The translations under genes were made by a program, and so were the position numbers. From positions 124,001-188,000 of the forward strand of contig CAWGTD010000014.1 of NCBI GenBank assembly GCA_963825415.1: a stretch of DNA of 64,000 nucleotides. The letters run 5' to 3'. Origin of the DNA: BP-464 sp963825415. GTDB lineage: Bacteria > Actinomycetota > Thermoleophilia > Solirubrobacterales > Solirubrobacteraceae. Under the pieces are notes generated by a model. It worked only from the letters and a program-made list of their open reading frames with translations, made no database searches and was not told the DNA's origin. Positions 56,565 through 64,000 of this stretch are shown piece after piece (position 1 is the stretch's first letter; each line of letters begins with the position of its first letter).

Positions 56565-58667
56565 CTAGCGCGAGCTGACGTGCGCGCCCGCGTAGACCCG
56601 CTCGACGTAGTCCTCGAGCATCCGCCCGGCGCAGAACCCGGGGCCGACCGTCTTCAAGGACGCGCGGATCCGGGCGAGCCATGCGTGTGGGACGCCGCTG
56701 TCGCCGCGCTCGTAGAACGCCGGGACGGCCTCCTCCTCGAGCAGGCGGTAGAGCTCGGCGGCGTCGCGCGCGTCCTGGGCGGCGTGGTCGCCGTCGACCT
56801 CCCCCGATAGCGCCCAGCCGTTGGTGCCGTCGTATGCCTCCGGCCACCAGCCGTCGAGGACGCTGAGGTTCAGCCCGCCGTTGATCGCCGACTTCATGCC
56901 GCTCGTGCCGCTGGCCTCCTGCGGGGGCCGCGGGACGTTGACCCACACGTCGCAGCCGCGGACGAGCCGCGCGGCCATCGCGAGGTCGTAGTCGTGCAGG
57001 AAGATCACGCGCTCGCCGACGTGCGGCGCGCCGCGCTGTGCGAAGAGCGCCTGGATCAGCCCCTTGCCGGCGTCGTCGCGGGGGTGGGCCTTGCCGGCGA
57101 TCACGATCTGGATCGGCCGGTCGCCGCCGAGCAGCCCCAGCGCGCGGCCCGGGTCGCTGATCAGCAGGGTCAGGCGCTTGTAGGTCGCCATCCGGCGCGC
57201 GAAGCCGATCGTCAGCACGCCCGGGTCGAACGCGCGCGCGGCGGCCTCGACGTAGTCGCGCGGCTCCCCGCGCGACAGCCGGTCGGCCGCGCTGCGGTCG
57301 CGCACGTAGTCGACCAGCGCGGCGCGCTGGCTGTCGCGGACCGCCCACAGCTCCTCGTCGGGGATCGAATCGACCGCGTCCCACGCGCCCGGGTCGGTCG
57401 CGCGCTCGAGCCAGTCGCCGCCCAGGTGGCGGTCGAGGAGCTCGCGCATCGGGCCGCCCACCCACGTCGGCAGGTGCACGCCGTTGGTCACGTGACCGAT
57501 CGGCACGTCGTCGACGGCGCGATCGGGCCAGATCGCCTGCCACATCTCGCGCGCGACCTCTCCGTGGCGGCGGCTGACGGCGTTGGCCGCCCGGCTGGTG
57601 CGCAGCGCGAGCTGTGTCACGCCGACGGGCTCGAACTCGTCGTCGGGATGCGTGCGGCCCGCGCGGACGAGCGCGCCGGCATCGACGTCCAGCCCGGCCA
57701 CGGCCTCGAGCACCTGCTCGGCCGGGTAGCCGTCGTTGCCGGCCGGCACAGGCGTGTGGGTGGTGAACACCGTCCGGTCGGCGTCGCCGAGCTCGAGCGA
57801 TACGAACGCGGCGTGGCCCTCGTTGAGGTGCACGACGCCGGGCTCGATCCCCAGCGCGCGCAGGGCGCGCATGCCGCCGACGCCGAGCAGCAGGTACTGC
57901 GCCAGCCGCGTGACCGGGTCGCCGACATAGAGCTGGTAGGAGATCCAGCGCGCCAGCCGGCTGTTCTCCGGGCGCTCGGCGTCGAGCAGGTAGAGCGGCA
58001 CGCGCCCGACGTCGACCCGCCAGATCTGCGCGACGACGTCCTCGCCGTGGATCGGGACGGTGACCGTCAGCGGCCGGCCGTCGTCGTCGCACACCAGCGC
58101 GGCGGGCAGCCGATCGGGATCGGTGTCGACCCAGTACTCGTGCTGCCACCCGGTCGCGTCGATCCGCTGGCGGAAGTAGCCCTGCTGGTACATGAGGCCG
58201 ACGGCGACCAACGGCAGCGCGCGGTCGGAGGCCTCCTTGAGGATGTCGCCGGCCAGCGCGCCCAGGCCGCCGCTGTAGATCGGAAGCGACGGATGCACTC
58301 CGTACTCGGCGCAGAAGAACGCCACCGGGCGCTCGGGGTCGACCGGCCCGTCGGCGGGCGGGCGGGCGAGGTCGTCGGCGATCGCCCGCTCGGCCTCGCC
58401 GATTCGCGCCAGCAGCTCACCGTCGGCCGCGGCGCGCTCGAGCACGGTGGCGGAGACCTCCTGCAGCAGCCGCACCGGGTTGTGGCCGCAGAGCTCCCAG
58501 CGGTGGGGGGCGATCGCCGCGAACAGGTCGGCGCCGCCGGGCAGCCAGGACCAGCGGTAGTTGTAGGCGATCCTCGCCAGCGGAGCCAGGGGTTCGGGCA
58601 GCCGCGACGCGAGCTCGTCGGCCGTCCGCCTGACGTCGTCTGCACCCCGGCCCATCCCCGAGGTCAT
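56565..58667 (-). CDS. glgP: Alpha-glucan (glycogen/maltodextrin) phosphorylase
   Basis: About 700 residues. N-terminal DUF3417-type region (LARIAYNYRWSWLPGGADLF), then AFFCAEYGVHPSLPIYSGGLG, VVHLNEGHAAFVSLEL, and the catalytic part FARRMATYKRLTLLISDP, QIVIAGKAHPRDDAGKG and EASGTSGMKSAINGGLNLS with the PLP-binding Lys. It releases glucose-1-phosphate from alpha-glucan ends. It belongs to the group of shorter bacterial/archaeal phosphorylases. The start is probably ATG 58667 (or 58655). It converges on the TetR gene with 6 bases between the stops. Confidence 0.94.
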   Translation of the reverse strand: MTSGMGRGADDVRRTADELASRLPEPLAPLARIAYNYRWSWLPGGADLFAAIAPHRWELCGHNPVRLLQEVSATVLERAAADGELLARIGEAERAIADDLARPPADGPVDPERPVAFFCAEYGVHPSLPIYSGGLGALAGDILKEASDRALPLVAVGLMYQQGYFRQRIDATGWQHEYWVDTDPDRLPAALVCDDDGRPLTVTVPIHGEDVVAQIWRVDVGRVPLYLLDAERPENSRLARWISYQLYVGDPVTRLAQYLLLGVGGMRALRALGIEPGVVHLNEGHAAFVSLELGDADRTVFTTHTPVPAGNDGYPAEQVLEAVAGLDVDAGALVRAGRTHPDDEFEPVGVTQLALRTSRAANAVSRRHGEVAREMWQAIWPDRAVDDVPIGHVTNGVHLPTWVGGPMRELLDRHLGGDWLERATDPGAWDAVDSIPDEELWAVRDSQRAALVDYVRDRSAADRLSRGEPRDYVEAAARAFDPGVLTIGFARRMATYKRLTLLISDPGRALGLLGGDRPIQIVIAGKAHPRDDAGKGLIQALFAQRGAPHVGERVIFLHDYDLAMAARLVRGCDVWVNVPRPPQEASGTSGMKSAINGGLNLSVLDGWWPEAYDGTNGWALSGEVDGDHAAQDARDAAELYRLLEEEAVPAFYERGDSGVPHAWLARIRASLKTVGPGFCAGRMLEDYVERVYAGAHVSSR

Positions 58668-58723
58668 GCCACGCAAGCACCGCGGCCTAACGCACACAGG
58701 CGGGCAGCTACCGTGCGGGCGCG

Positions 58724-60883
58724 ATGGAGCTCGTCGCATCTGGTCCCAACGTCGAGCTGCGGCGGGACCCCAACGGCGAGCCGATCGTGGTGCTGGCCTT
58801 CCCCTACGACGCGCGGATCGTCGCTGCGGTCAGGCGCATCCCGCATCGCCGCTTCGACTGGGACCGGCGCGAGTGGTTCGCGCCCGCCGACGACTGGGCC
58901 GGCGTGCACGTGGCCGACGTCCTGGCGCGCTACCCCGAGCTGACGACCAGCGAGGAGGTCGACGCCTGGCTGGCAGGCCTGGCGCATCGCTGGATCGGCC
59001 GCGTGCGCACCCAGCGCCACGACGGCCGCGGCTGGTTCGCCCTGGACACGCGCGCCGGCGAGCTGCCCGAGGCGCTGCGCGCCGATGCGGTCCAGCACGG
59101 CGAGCGCACGCACCTGGTCGCGATGACGCCCGACGCGGCCGCCGCGCTGCGCGAGCAGCCGTCTGCGCGGCTCGACGCCGCCGCCGCGCGCTGCCTGACG
59201 ATCGTCGAGCTCGGCCGCGTCCCCGCCCCCGCGCGCCTGGACCACGTGACCGGCGTCGACGGCGAGGCGCTGCGCCTCGAGGTGCTCTGGGACCCCGCCG
59301 TCGGCGAGGCGTTCGACCGCGTCAAGGGTGCCGACGGCCGGCGTGTCCCCCTCGATCCCTGGCTCGCGGAGGACCTCGACGCGTTCCTGGGACTGCACGA
59401 GGTGGAGGTCACCCCGGCCGCGGCCCCGATCCTCGCCGCGCTGCGCGCCGAGCACGAGGAGGCGATGGTCGCGGTCCGCCGCTCGCGCGCGACCACGGCC
59501 GAGCCCATCGTGGAAATAGCCGAGCGCCTCGGCGGCGAGCTCCAGCCGTTCCAGTGGGCCGCGGTCCACTACGCGCTCGACGGCCGCCGCGTCTTCCTCG
59601 CCGACGAGCAGGGCCTCGGCAAGACGGTCGAGGCGCTCGCCGCGCTGGAGGCCGACGACGCCTATCCGGCGGTCGTGGTCTGCCCGGCGTCGCTGAAGCT
59701 CAACTGGGCGCGCGAGGCGGCGCACTGGCTCCCGCATCGCCGGGTGGCGGTGATCGACGGCCGGCTCGCGGTGCCGCCCACCGAGGAAATAACGATCCTC
59801 AACTACGAGATCGTCGCCGCGCACCGCGAAGCGCTCGCGCGCACGAAGCCGCGCGCGCTGGTGATCGACGAGTCGCACTACGTCAAGAACCCGCAGGCCA
59901 AGCGAACGCAGGCGGTGCGGCGGCTCGCGGCCGCGGTGGCGGACGACGGCCTGCGCCTCGCGCTCACCGGAACGCCGGTGCTCAACCACGCCGAGGAGCT
60001 GATCGCCCAGCTGCGGGTGATCGGGCGGCTCGACGACTTCGGCTCGGGCGCGCGCTTCGCGCGGCAGTTCCAGGGCGAGCTGTCCGAGGAACGCCTGCAC
60101 TGGCACCTGCGGCGCCGGTGCTTCGTCCGCCGGCTCAAGAGCGAGGTGCTGCCCCAGCTGCCGGCCAAGCGCCAGGTCGTCGTGCCGATCGCGCTCGACA
60201 ACGAGCGCGAGTACCGGCTCGCCGAGGAGGACGTGATCGAGTGGCTGCGCACCCAGCCGCTCGACCTCGCCGAACTCGACGCGAAGATCGCGGCGGCACT
60301 GCGAGCCGAGCGCCTCGCCCAGCTCGGCGCGCTCCAGCGGCTCGCGGGCCGCGGCAAGCTGCACGCCGCCCTCACGTGGATCCACGACTTCCTGGCGTCG
60401 GGCGAGCCGCTGGTGGTCTTCGCCCGCCACATCGAGGTCCAGCGCGCGGTGCTCGAGCGCTTCCCCCATGCGCTGCACATCCTCGGCTCGGATCCCAGCG
60501 GCAAGCGCGAGGCCGCCGTCCGCGCCTTCCAGGACCCCGACGGCCCGCAGCTGTTCGTCGGCGCGACGCGCGTCGCGGGCCAGGGCATCACGCTCACGCG
60601 CGCCTCGAACGTCTGCTTTCTCGAGCTGGAATGGACGCCTGCGATGCACGACCAGGCCGAGGACCGCTGCCACCGCATCGGCCAGCGCGACGCGGTGACC
60701 GCCTGGTACCTGCTGGCCGCCGGCACGATCGACGAGACGATGGCCGAGCTGATCCAGCGCAAGCGCGGGATCGTCGCGGCGGTCACCGAGGGCCGGCGAC
60801 TCGACGGCGACGGCCTCGTCGAGGGCGTCATCCGCGAGCTGCGCGCCGGCCGCCCGTTCCGGCACCTGCGCGCAGCGGGCTAG
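58724..60883 (+). CDS. SNF2-family DNA helicase/ATPase, SMARCAL1-like
   Basis: 719 residues. N-terminal 230 residues include FPYDARIVAAVRRIPHRRFDWDRREWFAP, a pattern like the HARP module of annealing helicases. The ATPase core then runs: FLADEQGLGKTVEALAAL (Walker A, about 295), VIDESHYVKNPQAKRTQA (DESH, about 381), LALTGTPVLNHAEELIAQL, and the second RecA fold ending VAGQGITLTRAS and EDRCHRIGQRDAVTAWYLL. The family remodels or rewinds DNA and repairs stalled forks. It is 57 bases from the divergent glgP start. Confidence 0.9.
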   Translation: MELVASGPNVELRRDPNGEPIVVLAFPYDARIVAAVRRIPHRRFDWDRREWFAPADDWAGVHVADVLARYPELTTSEEVDAWLAGLAHRWIGRVRTQRHDGRGWFALDTRAGELPEALRADAVQHGERTHLVAMTPDAAAALREQPSARLDAAAARCLTIVELGRVPAPARLDHVTGVDGEALRLEVLWDPAVGEAFDRVKGADGRRVPLDPWLAEDLDAFLGLHEVEVTPAAAPILAALRAEHEEAMVAVRRSRATTAEPIVEIAERLGGELQPFQWAAVHYALDGRRVFLADEQGLGKTVEALAALEADDAYPAVVVCPASLKLNWAREAAHWLPHRRVAVIDGRLAVPPTEEITILNYEIVAAHREALARTKPRALVIDESHYVKNPQAKRTQAVRRLAAAVADDGLRLALTGTPVLNHAEELIAQLRVIGRLDDFGSGARFARQFQGELSEERLHWHLRRRCFVRRLKSEVLPQLPAKRQVVVPIALDNEREYRLAEEDVIEWLRTQPLDLAELDAKIAAALRAERLAQLGALQRLAGRGKLHAALTWIHDFLASGEPLVVFARHIEVQRAVLERFPHALHILGSDPSGKREAAVRAFQDPDGPQLFVGATRVAGQGITLTRASNVCFLELEWTPAMHDQAEDRCHRIGQRDAVTAWYLLAAGTIDETMAELIQRKRGIVAAVTEGRRLDGDGLVEGVIRELRAGRPFRHLRAAG

Positions 60884-60924
60884 CGCCGCCGCAAGTTCGC
60901 TTCGGCCCAGACGTTTCAGGCGAC

Positions 60925-63277
60925 ATGCGCCGACTGCTCGGACTGTTGCTGGTCGCCCTTGCCCTGCCCGCCAGCGCGTCCGCGCTGCCGGTCGGCGGCG
61001 TCACGCTGCCGGTGTTCCGGTCCGAGGTTCCCGCGGGTGGCGGCACGATCGTCGACGTCGGCCGCCGACCCCTGACACCGCGCACCGTCAACGGCAGCAG
61101 CACGGACTGGCCCGGCAGGCTGCCCGGATTCGGCGGCGCGCTCGCCTATTCGTACGGCGAGCTGGTCTACGAGGACCACATCTTCGACGCCTATGGGCCC
61201 GACAACGGTCAGGACGCACAGCGGCTGTCGGCGTTCGATCCGGCCACCGCGGCGTTCCCCGAGGCGTACCGACTCGACCCCTCGTATCAGTACGTGCCCG
61301 GGGAGTTCGGCATCCCGACCGGCCCGTTCACGACCGAGACGCACTACGGCGACGACGCGCGTGTCGACGAGGCCGATATTCACGAAGTGAGGCTCGGCAC
61401 GGACCGCGCCCGCAACCTCTGGCTGCTGGCGCGCACGACGACGATGAAGGACGACTCGCCGGGCACGGCGCTGCTCGTCCTGCTCGACACGCGGCCGGGC
61501 ACGACCAGCCGTGCCGTGCCGTTCAACAGCGGGCTGACCACGACCAAGGGCGACGTGGCGGTGTTCCTCACCGGCGACCACGGCGCCTGGGTCGACCTCG
61601 CCAAGCCGGCGGAGGTGCACGCGCTGCCGGCCGGCTCGGTCGCCACGGACGCCGCCGGTTACGACAAACGCGATCGAAGCGCGCCTGCCGAGCGCGCTGC
61701 TGGCGGGCGCGCCCGCGAAGCTGGGCGTCGCGGTGGCGGCCGGCCTGGCCGGCGCCGACTCCACGGCGCTGAAGACGCTCGATCTGCAGCCCAACGTCGC
61801 CAACGTCGCCTTCCGCACCAACGAGCCGGCGCGCAACTGGTGGGACAAGCAGCAGGCGCTCGAGCTGCTGAAGGGCACGATGGACGCGTTCTTCACCACG
61901 GCCGACCTCGACCGCATGGCGGCCGGCGCCGAGGAGCGTTACGTCCCGAGCCCGGGCTACCACGACCGGATCTTCACCTCGACGCCCGAGATCTCCCAGG
62001 AGTCGGGCACCAACGGCCTGCTCCAGCACTACGGGGTCTACCTGCCGACCAGCTACAACCCGCAGCGCGCAACGCCGACGCAGTTCTGGTTCCACTTCCG
62101 CGGCGGCGACGCGCACATCGCAGCCACGGTCGTCCCCGGCGTGATCTGGGACATGGGCGAGGCCCAGAACTCGATCGTGATCACGCCCGACGGCCGCGGC
62201 ACGTCGGGCTGGTACGTGGGCAAGAGCCAGGAGGACGTGCTCCAGGTCTGGGAGGACTCTCACCAGCTGTTGGCGATCGACCGCGACCGCACCTACATCG
62301 CCGGGCACTCGATGGGCGGCTGGGCGTCCTACCTCCTGCCGGTCATGCACCCGGACTGGTTCGCCGGCGCATTCCCCGCTTCGGGCCCCCCGACCCAGGG
62401 CGCCGTCACCGGCGTCGACTTCCCCGGCTGCGAGCAGTACACCTACGACGACAACAACCCGTGCTTCATCGAGGCCAACGGCGGCGACGCTCGCGCCGAG
62501 TACACCGGGCCGCTGGTCGACAACCTCAAGTGGGTGCCCTACGCGATCTACCACGGCACCGACGACGAGCTGGTGCCCGCCACTGGCGTGACGATCCAGG
62601 CCAAGCGCTTCCAGGATCTCGGCTACCGCTATCGCTACTACAACTTCCCCGGCCAGGAGCACTACGGCCCGCCGGTGGTCGACCAGTGGAGCGAGGGCGC
62701 GAAGTACCTCCATCAGTTCGTCCGCGACCCCAACCCGCCCGAGGTCACCTACATCCGCAGCATGGTCTTCGAGAACGCGATCGAGACCGTCAACTCCGGC
62801 GGCGTCGAGCACTCCTTCCCGCTCGACAGCGCGTACTGGATGTCCGGCCTCGAGCCGGTCGACCAGGCCAAGGGCGTGGCGCGCTTCGACGGCGCGTCGC
62901 TGGCAATCCCCAACCCGCCGCACACGACCACGCCCGAGGCCGACGGCCCGGCGACCGCCAACCAGAACTACCCCTACGCGATGGTCGGCCAGGGGTGGAA
63001 CACCGACCTGGCCCGGACACCCGCGACCAGCAACGCGTTCACCGCGAAGCTGACCGGCGCCAGAGCGGTTGCCCTCGACCTCAAGCGCATGCGCCTCGCC
63101 ACGAAGCAGCTCACCGGCCACGTCGACACCGCGGCCCCCCTACGCCTGACGCTCACCGGCAGCTGGGGCAAGCGGATCGCCGCGACGCTCGATGGCGCGC
63201 CGGCGACGGTCACGCTCAACGGCAAGAGCCTCGTCGTCGACGTGCCAGCCGGCAAGCACGAGCTCGCCTTCGGCTGA
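60925..63277 (+). CDS. Secreted alpha/beta-hydrolase (esterase-like), frameshifted in this sequence
   Basis: Signal peptide residues 1-20 (RRLLGLLLVALALPASASA). An N-terminal region of about 240 residues with a beta-rich C-terminal-like sequence (YSYGELVYEDHIFDAYG) precedes the hydrolase: HFRGGDAHIAATVVPGV, YIAGHSMGGWASYLLP with Ser in GxSxG, a probable Asp in YHGTDDELVP, and His in PGQEHYGPPV. An extra T near 61660 shifts the frame after DAAG; the other frame continues TTNAIEARLPSALLAGAPAK to the stop. Corrected length is about 783 residues. Substrate unknown; PHB-depolymerase-like esterases have a similar core. Confidence 0.82.
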
Positions 63278-63281
63278 GCGC

Positions 63282-63733
63282 CTAGCGGCGCTCGAGGACC
63301 ACGAGCGGGATCTCCCGCTCGGTGCGCTTCTGGTAGTCGGCGTAGCCGGAGTAGGTCTTCACGGCCAGCGGCCACAGGCGCTCGACGCTCGGAGGCGATT
63401 CGCCACGCGCGCGTGGACCGGGCGCTTCTCCGAGCCGATCTGCACGGTCGTGTCGGGGTTGGCCTTGAGGTTGTGAAACCACGCCGGGTTCTTCGGGTTG
63501 CCGCCCTTGGAGGCCACCAGGACGACGTCGGCGCCGTCGGTCACGTAGACGAGCGGTGTGGTCCGCTTCGTGCCGCTCTTCGCGCCGACATGATCGAGCA
63601 GCAGCATCGGCGGCCCGCCGGGGAAGCGATGGCCGATCAGGCCGTTGGTCGCCTTGTAGACGACCGAGTGGCCGCCGACCAGCCGCCGCAGGACCGGCCA
63701 GGTGCGATCGACGACGTCGAGCACGCTGGGCAT
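63282..63733 (-). CDS. Deazaflavin-dependent nitroreductase-family protein (DUF385), frameshifted in this sequence
   Basis: About 150 residues. SVLDVVDRTWPVLRRLVGGHS, LLLDHVGAKSGTKRTTPLVYV and LVASKGGNPKNPAWFHNLKANPDTTVQ are diagnostic for the Ddn/F420-binding split-barrel family. Near 63400 the frame changes: the first part ends after VHARVA and the other frame continues ERLWPLAVKTYSGYADYQKR to the stop at 63282. The Ddn family uses reduced F420 to reduce nitroaromatics or quinones; a partner of F420 metabolism in this organism is also indicated by the LLM gene near the left end. Start ATG 63733. Confidence 0.8.
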
Positions 63734-63743
63734 CGCCAGCAAC

Positions 63744-64000
63744 CTAGCCGGACACCGAGGATGCCGGCAGCAGCCCGCCCTCGGCAAGTTGGCCGCGCAG
63801 GACCTTCTTGTCGAACTTGCCGACGCTCGTCTTCGGGATCTCGTCCACGAAGGCGACCTCGTCGGGCAGCCACCACTTGACGACGTGGTCGAGGAGGTGC
63901 TCGCGCAGCTCCTCGGGCGTAAGCGACGCGCCCTCGTCGAGCACCACGCACGCGAGCGGGCGCTCGGACCAGCGCTCGTGCGGCATCGCGATCACACACG
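63744..64000 (-). CDS. AMP-binding acyl-CoA synthetase, C-terminal end (cut by window edge)
   Basis: The last 85 codons are visible; the gene continues beyond base 64000. CVIAMPHERWSERPLACVVLDEG, LREHLLDHVVKWWLPDEVAFVDEIPKTSVGKFDKKVLRGQ contains the C-terminal adenylate-forming-enzyme domain with the catalytic Lys of the VGKFDKK motif. It is an acyl-CoA synthetase of the long- or medium-chain type. The 3' end lies 10 bases from the start of the nitroreductase-family gene. Confidence 0.92.
   Translation of the reverse strand, partial: CVIAMPHERWSERPLACVVLDEGASLTPEELREHLLDHVVKWWLPDEVAFVDEIPKTSVGKFDKKVLRGQLAEGGLLPASSVSG

Noticed and set aside
58666..63285. 1539-codon open frame on the plus strand
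   Set aside because: Its first 750 codons are an out-of-frame shadow of the SNF2 gene. Only the part from 60925 (secreted esterase) is real, and that part changes frame near 61660.
1..64000. CRISPR arrays, transposases, integrases, phage genes, tRNA or rRNA genes, BGC core genes
   Set aside because: No repeat-spacer pattern, no recombinase or transposase motif, no RNA-gene structure and no PKS or NRPS modules were recognised on either strand. The SNF2 and PLD-like genes are not in a defence-type cluster.

Overview
The window is 64 kb of very GC-rich DNA, densely packed with genes on both strands. Its gene content points to an actinobacterium of the class Thermoleophilia (Solirubrobacter/Conexibacter-like). 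The signs are a primary sigma factor, an OpcA-type G6PDH assembly protein, a fused transaldolase/glucose-6-phosphate isomerase, an F420-type luciferase-family oxidoreductase, a DUF6458-like two-helix protein, a WS/DGAT acyltransferase, and cyclic di-AMP riboswitches in front of cell-wall hydrolase genes. The taxonomy is inferred from gene content, not from a marker-gene comparison. No tRNA, rRNA, CRISPR array, transposase or prophage gene was recognised, so this looks like chromosomal core and near-core DNA.

Layout. 1-8.5 kb: the 5' part of rpoD (cut by the window edge), a Lys/Ala/Pro-rich basic protein, a c-di-AMP riboswitch with an RlpA-like protein, a degenerate GGDEF protein, moeA, an SDR, and glpX coupled to a membrane protein. 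8.5-12.2 kb: an F420-type oxidoreductase, a YihY/BrkB protein, an SDR, and an ECF sigma/anti-sigma/small membrane protein operon. 12.2-24 kb: a sugar-phosphate operon (ROK kinase, rpiB, tal-pgi, gnd, zwf, opcA, GH15 glucosidase, pgl, histidine phosphatase, SDR). It can feed glucose into G6P and run the whole oxidative pentose-phosphate branch. Two nearly identical 76-nt leaders lie inside it, directly in front of rpiB and zwf. 24-33.7 kb: a cupredoxin, WS/DGAT, a secreted alpha-galactosidase, a PAS + MBL-fold gene pair, an M20 peptidase + PLP lyase pair, and a thiolase. 33.7-46 kb: DAHP synthase, a metallopeptidase + acyl-CoA dehydrogenase, GNAT, an acyl-CoA carboxylase subunit, a compact flavinylation operon (tiny FMN-acceptor-like protein, ApbE, ferric-reductase-like membrane protein), rhodanese, cold-shock protein, cupin and acyl-CoA synthetase. 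46-64 kb: secreted beta-propeller and glycosidase proteins, a PLD-like protein, LOG, a DCC-family protein, a second c-di-AMP riboswitch with a cell-wall hydrolase, a YceI/TetR pair with two palindromic operators, glycogen phosphorylase, an SNF2 helicase, a secreted esterase, a deazaflavin-dependent nitroreductase-family protein, and the 3' end of an acyl-CoA synthetase.

The most interesting undescribed candidates are the twin leader RNAs of the pentose-phosphate operon and the minimal FMN-acceptor/ApbE/reductase operon. The twin leaders share a hairpin with a compensatory base change and a conserved UCUCC that can pair with the ribosome binding site.

Caveat: several otherwise well-conserved genes (zwf, GH15, pgl, the M20 peptidase, the secreted esterase, the nitroreductase-family gene and one small gene) contain single-base frameshifts, most of which look like one extra base. 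Because they hit unrelated genes, sequencing or assembly error is the likeliest explanation, and those genes are described as if intact.
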